Origin: Polysphondylium violaceum
Lineage: Eukaryota; Evosea; Eumycetozoa; Dictyosteliales; Dictyosteliaceae
Length of the DNA: 24,799 bases
Assembly (NCBI GenBank): GCA_000277445.1
Contig: AJWJ01000349.1
Location: forward strand, 1 to 24,799
Direction: 5' to 3'
Shown: piece by piece, positions 20,393-24,799 of the stretch
How the letters are laid out: every line of letters begins with the position of its first letter
Position numbering within the stretch: position 1 is the first letter of the stretch
Position numbers and translations under genes: made by a program
Notes under the pieces: generated by a model
What the model saw: the letters and a program-made list of their open reading frames with translations, nothing else
Database searches by the model: none
What the model was told of the DNA's origin: nothing

Positions 20393-22853
20393 ATGTCTAA
20401 TATATCATTAAAATGTGACTGTTGTTTACTACGACGATATTATGAATCACCTGTATTGTTGAGTGTGTGTGATCATATTGTGTGTAAAGATACTGTTGTG
20501 CAGATAGGTGATAAATATATTTGTTCTTTTTGTAATCGTAGTAGTGATCAACTTGACACAGAGTCTGATAGAGTGCGTGATATTGTTAATAAGGTAGAGA
20601 GCAAATATATATGTAAACTACACAATCAAGATATTCATCTAGTATGCTGGACCTGTAGCACACCTATGTGTCTTTTTTGTAAACATGAAGATTGTTATGA
20701 TCATGATTTAAAAAGCTTATTCGGTGAGATAAAAGTTTTGAGAATATTAGACGAAAATATCAAAACGTTTATGCAAGATAATATAGATCTTCTTGAACAA
20801 GAGATTAGAAATAATAATCAAATAATCACAAGATTAAGAGAATTAAAACTATATATAAAGAATAGATTAGATAATAATTATTTACAATCATTAGAAAAAG
20901 AGCTTAGTATTTTAGAGAATCGATTATTATCTTCATTCAATCAACTCACAGAGAAAAAACACAATACCATTAATTATCTTGACAATTTCAACTCCAAGAA
21001 ATCAGCAACACAGTTATTAGTTCAAGTATTAGATTGGTTTAAAGAAAAGAATAGACTTTTTAGTTATAATATATATTCATTAACAAAAAAAGAATATGGT
21101 ATCATAGATCAATTACTCAAAAGTTATTATAAATCACAACATTCACTCACTCCTCCACCACAAACAGATCAACGACAACAACAATTTAGAGTCAAACTAA
21201 ATGAATGTATCGATATCAAAGAATTAATCGATACTAGACCACTCCTATGTTATCCAATTATAAATTCTTATAAATTCTTTGATTTACCAAAACATCCAAT
21301 TGTTGATCCAATCAATAATAGTCAATTAGATTTATTCATAAATAGTAAAACTACACCAAGGAGTGTGAGTGAGAATGATAATAATGATAATAGCATAGAC
21401 AATGTATTCGTTATCCGTTATAAAGTTTATCATTTCACAAGATTATTTTATTATATATCAAAATCAAAGTTTCAATTTAATTATCTATTCTTTGTTAAAA
21501 CATTGGGTGATTATAAGAATATATTGATAAAGTTAGATAAAAACTTTTCACATTTAGTAATTGTTGATGATAGGCAATTAATAGATTTATTCAATAGTAA
21601 TATAAGAAACTTAACATCAGCATTAATAGTATATCATAGTCAATTTTATGATAAATATAAATATGAAATACAGTATAACTATAGTAATATTAAAACAATT
21701 ATCATTACCTCCTTTCATTCAAATTTCAAAGCCAATCATCCAAATGTTAATATCTTTGGTGAATATGTCTTGGAAAGATTAAGTACTGAAGGTTTGGAAT
21801 TATTATTCAACAATTTAACAGACTCCATCGTTTCAAAAGATGACATATTCTACAAGCCATTAATGTATAGTATAACCAAAATTCCTCTGGTATTCATGAT
21901 TGAAGATTTAACCAAACATATAAAAAACAAAACAAAAACACCAAATGAAATCATCTACGATATATTGTAAGTATAATTATAATAGAGCTATTATTCCGTA
22001 TGGAAATACTGATTACTAAACATAATTTAAATTCTAAACACCTAGATCAATCGAGGCCAATACTATGGCACCAAGTACAATAATTCCAGGTTTTAAATCA
22101 AAAAACATAATATTCAAATTCCCAGTGGGTGAAATGTTATGGTCACTAAAAGTTAACTATTTCGAAAGTCAAACCAAACAAAACAATGAATGGGTACCAA
22201 TAACAATAATGCAGGAACCAAATGAATGTACAGATCCTTATCAACTCATATTAACATCAGAGTATGCACAAATCATTATCAATAACACCAATGGTGACAT
22301 TTATAATATAAAATTCGACTTATTTTTTAACAAGGCTTGTTCCAGGTTTGGAGGAGAGTGCATTAATCTCATTCCTCTATCTGGTACATTCAAATCACCA
22401 TCACATGGCATCCAATCACTATCATTATCCAATTGTTTTGGTTCAATATTACACAGACCATATATGTCTGATGAGAGAGTACCTAAAATTGAAATCGATG
22501 CTATTGGATATAGTTTCAGTAAAAACAATAATCAAACCTCTGAAAAAAGAATTGCAATTAGATTGGAGGATGGAGAAAAGAAAATCAATTTTATCAATAT
22601 TGAGGGCAACAATCATTTCATTGGTGATGTGAAGTTTTTAAATGATACAGATTATACATTGATAATAATATCAAATTATTCAAGATTTGCAAACAATAAC
22701 CAACTCATATTCAAAAGTAAAGATAATCAACCCTTTCCAGATAGAGGTAACTTTAGTGGAAATCTATGTGGTGATATTATTTTAAAAGATGCCACTATAA
22801 TTTCTTTTGATATTTCTGCATTTTTATCAATGGGAAAAAGAAATAAAATATAG
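20393..22853 (+). CDS. TRIM-like protein: RING-like, B-box, coiled coil, novel C-terminal domain
   Basis: Two exons, 20393-21966 and 22046-22853, joined by a 79-bp GTAAGT...CCTAG intron in phase 2, give 793 residues. The open frame extends further upstream without an ATG, so the first ATG (MSNISLKCDCC) is taken. RING-like finger: C8/C11, C26, H28, C31, C44/C47; the sixth ligand is missing (K32-D33-T34 follows C31), so it may be a variant RING. B-box type 2: C74, H77, C85, C88, C93, C96, then His/Cys at 98-104. Coiled coil about 115-215 (LEQEIRNNNQIITRLREL...). This order is the RBCC/TRIM architecture of E3 ubiquitin ligases. The region about 350-525 and the exon-2 domain (about 526-793, beta-rich) match nothing I recognise. 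If the intron is not real, exon 2 could be a separate gene from the ATG at 22065, but the clean splice sites and 79-bp spacing favour one gene. Confidence 0.75.
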
Positions 22854-22911
22854 ACAACTAATTATGCCTCTGTGGAAAATAATATCTCAAGAAATTATTA
22901 TGTGTAAAATG

Positions 22912-23375
22912 GATATCAGTATTTAAATATCTCTATGCTTTCTTTAATACTATATTTCTTTTATTTTTACAATAGAATTTGAATTTCTGATTGTTTCCAA
23001 TAGTAGGTCCACGAGTAAAAGTTAGGCTGAAATTTATTTATAGATTCTAATATGTTGTTTCTTTGGAGTAGGCTTGAAAAGAATTCATTGTTTATAATGG
23101 AATGATTCTCGAAAACTAGACTCAGTTTCAGTGAAATCTAAATCCAATGATTTAATCGATTGATTTGTTAATATTGCATCTAATAAATCTTGAACCAAAC
23201 GTTGATCAAATACACTAGGATTACTATTTACGAACACAGTCCATTCTACATAGTGATGCCCCAAGAGATAAATCAGTAATTGTTTTATTATTTGATAGTA
23301 ATTGTAACATTGTTTCCAAAGTAAAAGTGAATAAGGTGGTACAGTTGTTGTCATCTCCATATATATTATATGGAC
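22912..23375 (-). pseudogene. Decayed partial copy of the F-box/LRR-like gene
   Basis: This segment is clearly homologous to 18003-18481, the last third of the intact F-box/LRR-like gene plus about 30 bp beyond its stop (shared: gatatcagtatttaaatatc at one end, atatattatatggacaa at the other). It retains CPYNIYGD, LQLLSNNKTIT.LSLGAS and LVQDLLDA.LTNQSIKSLDLDFTET in different frames, with several small insertions and deletions and no start codon, so it is a host-gene pseudogene. Homology stops abruptly at about 23375, where a partial tRNA-Leu duplicate and its 5' flank begin. The copy has the same orientation as its intact relative. Confidence 0.85.
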
Positions 23376-23379
23376 AAAA

Positions 23380-23459
23380 TATCACGAGACGTAAAAAATC
23401 ACAGAATGGCATGTTTAGGGAAGTGTTAAGCCGTAACATTTAGGCTGTTATCCGTAAGG
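23380..23459 (+). pseudogene. Truncated tRNA-Leu(UAG) copy with duplicated 5' flank
   Basis: Bases 23380-23459 repeat 23591-23669 almost exactly: about 29 bp of 5' flank (tatcacgagacgtaaaaaat...) followed by the 5' part of the tRNA from 23409. The acceptor 5' strand, anticodon stem-loop (TTTAGGC) and variable arm are kept. The D-stem has GGC changed to GGG and the D-loop has lost a G. At 23459 the copy ends, so the T-arm (with the B box) and 3' acceptor strand are absent; the gene cannot be functional. The following bases read TAGCTCAGT, which resembles the A box of a different tRNA. Confidence 0.85.
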
Positions 23460-23619
23460 TAGCTCAGTAATTAACCATGAGGAAGTAGCAAAAAAAACAA
23501 GAGAAAAACTCGATAAAAAAAGGGTTTCATATATTTTGAGTATAAAAATGATGAAATTAAGCCTTAAACAAGAGAGAATTCGAGAAAGCGTATCACGAGA
23601 CGTAAAAAATCACAGAATG

Positions 23620-23698
23620 GCATGTTTAGGCAAGTGGTTAAGCCGTAACATTTAGGCTGTTATCCGTAAGGATCATGGGTTCGACCCCCATAGCATGC
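23620..23698 (+). tRNA. tRNA-Leu(UAG)
   Basis: A full cloverleaf can be drawn by hand. Acceptor GCATGTT pairs with AGCATGC (7 bp, one G-U). D-stem GGC/GCC encloses a loop containing GG. Anticodon stem TAACA/TGTTA has loop TTTAGGC and anticodon TAG at 23653-23655, with G at position 37. A long variable arm TCC-GTAA-GGA marks a class II tRNA (Leu/Ser/Tyr). T-stem ATGGG/CCCAT has loop TTCGACC. UAG decodes CUA leucine codons. No intron. CCA is not encoded, as usual in eukaryotes. A truncated copy lies 211 bp upstream. Confidence 0.95.
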
Positions 23699-24114
23699 AA
23701 TCTTTTTGCTTTCCTTATTATTTATGAATTCTAAACTAAAAAAACAACAATTTATAATAGAAACTAAAGATAGAAAACTTTACTTCTTTAAAAGAATTTT
23801 TTCATTACATATAAATTATAGCAAATAAAAAAAAAAAGAAGAATGGCACAAAGTTTATCCTTCATTTTTAATAATAAAAAATTTCATTTTTTTTTTATTT
23901 TTAAAAAATAATTCTAAATTAGTGTGATAAAAATTGTAGTAGATACACATCAACTCATCATATATTCATTTATGAATTGATAGCACTCTCATTTTTATAT
24001 ATTAATTTCAAATTTCAAAGTTGGAATAAAAATATTCATTTTCGACACAAAAAGAAATGAGTCAAATTTGCATTTTTTTTTAATTTTTATTAATTTTTCA
24101 ATTAATGAATTTAC
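23699..24114. other. AT-rich intergenic DNA, no gene seen
   Basis: 416 bp between the tRNA and the last kinesin. Composition is extreme A/T with several poly-A and poly-T runs and no extended open frame or recognisable repeat. It must contain the promoter of the downstream kinesin. I do not see an external B-box-like sequence downstream of the tRNA. Confidence 0.55.
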
Positions 24115-24716
24115 ATGATGGATATTTCAATAGAGAGTGTTAAAGTTTGTTGTCGAATAAAACCAGATATTAAAGATATCAGTAATAGTAAAGATGATGA
24201 TAATAATAATAATAAGAGTGATCAAATCTCTAGAAACAACAGTTTTATAAAAGTACAAAATAACAGTATTATACTAGATTGTAGTAACAATAATGTTGAA
24301 CCAAAAGTATTTAATTTTGATCATATAGCAGATCAACAATGTGACCAAGAATATATATTTGATAATATTGCAAAACCAATCATACATTCATTTATAAATG
24401 GTTATAATGCTTGTATATTTGCCTATGGTCAAACTGGTAGTGGTAAAACATATACAATTGTTGGTCCTCCTGAATATTATCCTTTACAAACAAACAATAA
24501 TGATAATGATAATGGTAATAATGATGGTGATAATAATAAAGAAAGAGAAATAGAAAAAGAAAAAGAAATAATAATAGATGAAAAACAATATGGTATTTTA
24601 CCGAGATTATTTGATTATTTATTTAATCATCTATTTAAAAACACAATAGATATTGAATATAAATGTACATTATCATATTTAGAAATATATAATGATCAAA
24701 TTAAAGATCTTTTAGA

Positions 24717-24797
<81 letters not shown>

Positions 24798-24799
24798 TT
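24115..24799 (+). CDS. Kinesin motor protein, 5' part only (kinesin-12/KIF15-like)
   Basis: An open frame from ATG 24115 (a second ATG follows directly) runs off the window. It begins with SVKVCCRIKP (beta-1 of the motor), then PKVFNFDHIAD, NGYNACIFAYGQTGSGKT (P-loop, residues 105-112), YGILPRLFDYLF, CTLSYLEIYNDQIKDLLE. These segments match the N-terminal motor order of kinesins and most resemble KIF15/kinesin-12 (FDHVAD, IPRSFEYLF, IEIYNEQIYDLL). Loop 5 carries an Asn/Asp/Lys/Glu-rich insert of about 45 residues. After the conserved DLLE the frame enters an (ATA)26 tract read as poly-Ile, which is not credible inside a motor fold. Switch regions and tail are beyond the window. It is a different gene from the minus-strand kinesin at the left. 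Confidence 0.85.
24718..24795. repeat. (ATA)26 microsatellite at the window edge
   Basis: A perfect trinucleotide run of 26 ATA units begins directly after the codon GAA of the kinesin frame and ends in ATTT at the last bases. It is the longest perfect repeat in the window. In the neighbouring genes AAT-type repeats are read as Asn; here the frame reads Ile. Confidence 0.9.

Noticed and set aside
22065-22853. Separate gene starting at ATG 22065
   Set aside because: A consensus donor (GTAAGT) and acceptor (CCTAG) 79 bp apart place it in frame with the TRIM-like exon, and the frame is open upstream of that ATG to the acceptor. Kept as the second exon, with some doubt.
23460-23590. Retroelement insertion next to the tRNA
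   Set aside because: Dictyostelium retroelements target tRNA flanks, so I looked for reverse-transcriptase or terminal repeats; none are present, only a tandem partial duplication.

Overview
The window looks like nuclear DNA of a group-4 dictyostelid social amoeba (Dictyostelium discoideum or a close relative). Intergenic DNA is extremely AT-rich with long A/T runs. The proteins carry Asn, Gln, Thr and Ser homopolymers. Introns are short (about 55-180 bp), AT-rich and bounded by GTAAGT/GTATGT...TAG. Genes are packed only 150-1000 bp apart. I see no operons, CRISPR arrays, prokaryotic features or intact transposons.

Layout, left to right: (1) rps26, two exons, + strand. (2) A five-exon kinesin on the minus strand that joins several separate open frames into one 1172-residue N-terminal-motor protein with a poly-Gln region, a transmembrane segment and a C-terminal coiled coil; it resembles the developmentally regulated Dictyostelium K7/Kif7. 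Its upstream region holds G-box/CA-rich elements that are very unusual for this base composition. (3) A three-exon beta-propeller-like orphan, minus strand, with an E2F-like site 80 bp upstream. (4) An EXD2-like 3'-5' exonuclease, minus strand. (5) A divergent synaptojanin-like gene, + strand: intact Sac phosphatase, an apparently dead inositol 5-phosphatase domain, a C2-like domain and a Pro-rich tail. (6) The retinoblastoma homologue rblA, + strand, four exons, with two E2F-type sites in its 150-bp promoter. (7) An F-box/LRR-like protein, minus strand. (8) About 1 kb of non-coding DNA with a long near-perfect hairpin that looks like a small-RNA precursor. (9) A RING/B-box/coiled-coil (TRIM-like) gene, + strand, spliced to an unfamiliar C-terminal domain. 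(10) A decayed partial copy of the F-box/LRR gene, abutting a truncated tRNA-Leu copy, then an intact tRNA-Leu(UAG). (11) The 5' part of a second kinesin (kinesin-12/KIF15-like), running into an (ATA)n tract at the window edge.

Functional themes: the pocket protein RblA and E2F-type sites at its own promoter and at the orphan gene suggest local members of an Rb/E2F S-phase regulon. The remaining genes are unrelated housekeeping, trafficking or developmental functions; neighbours are not expected to be co-transcribed in this lineage. Exon structures were inferred by hand from splice consensus, reading phase and family similarity; every multi-exon model given as complete sums to a whole number of codons.
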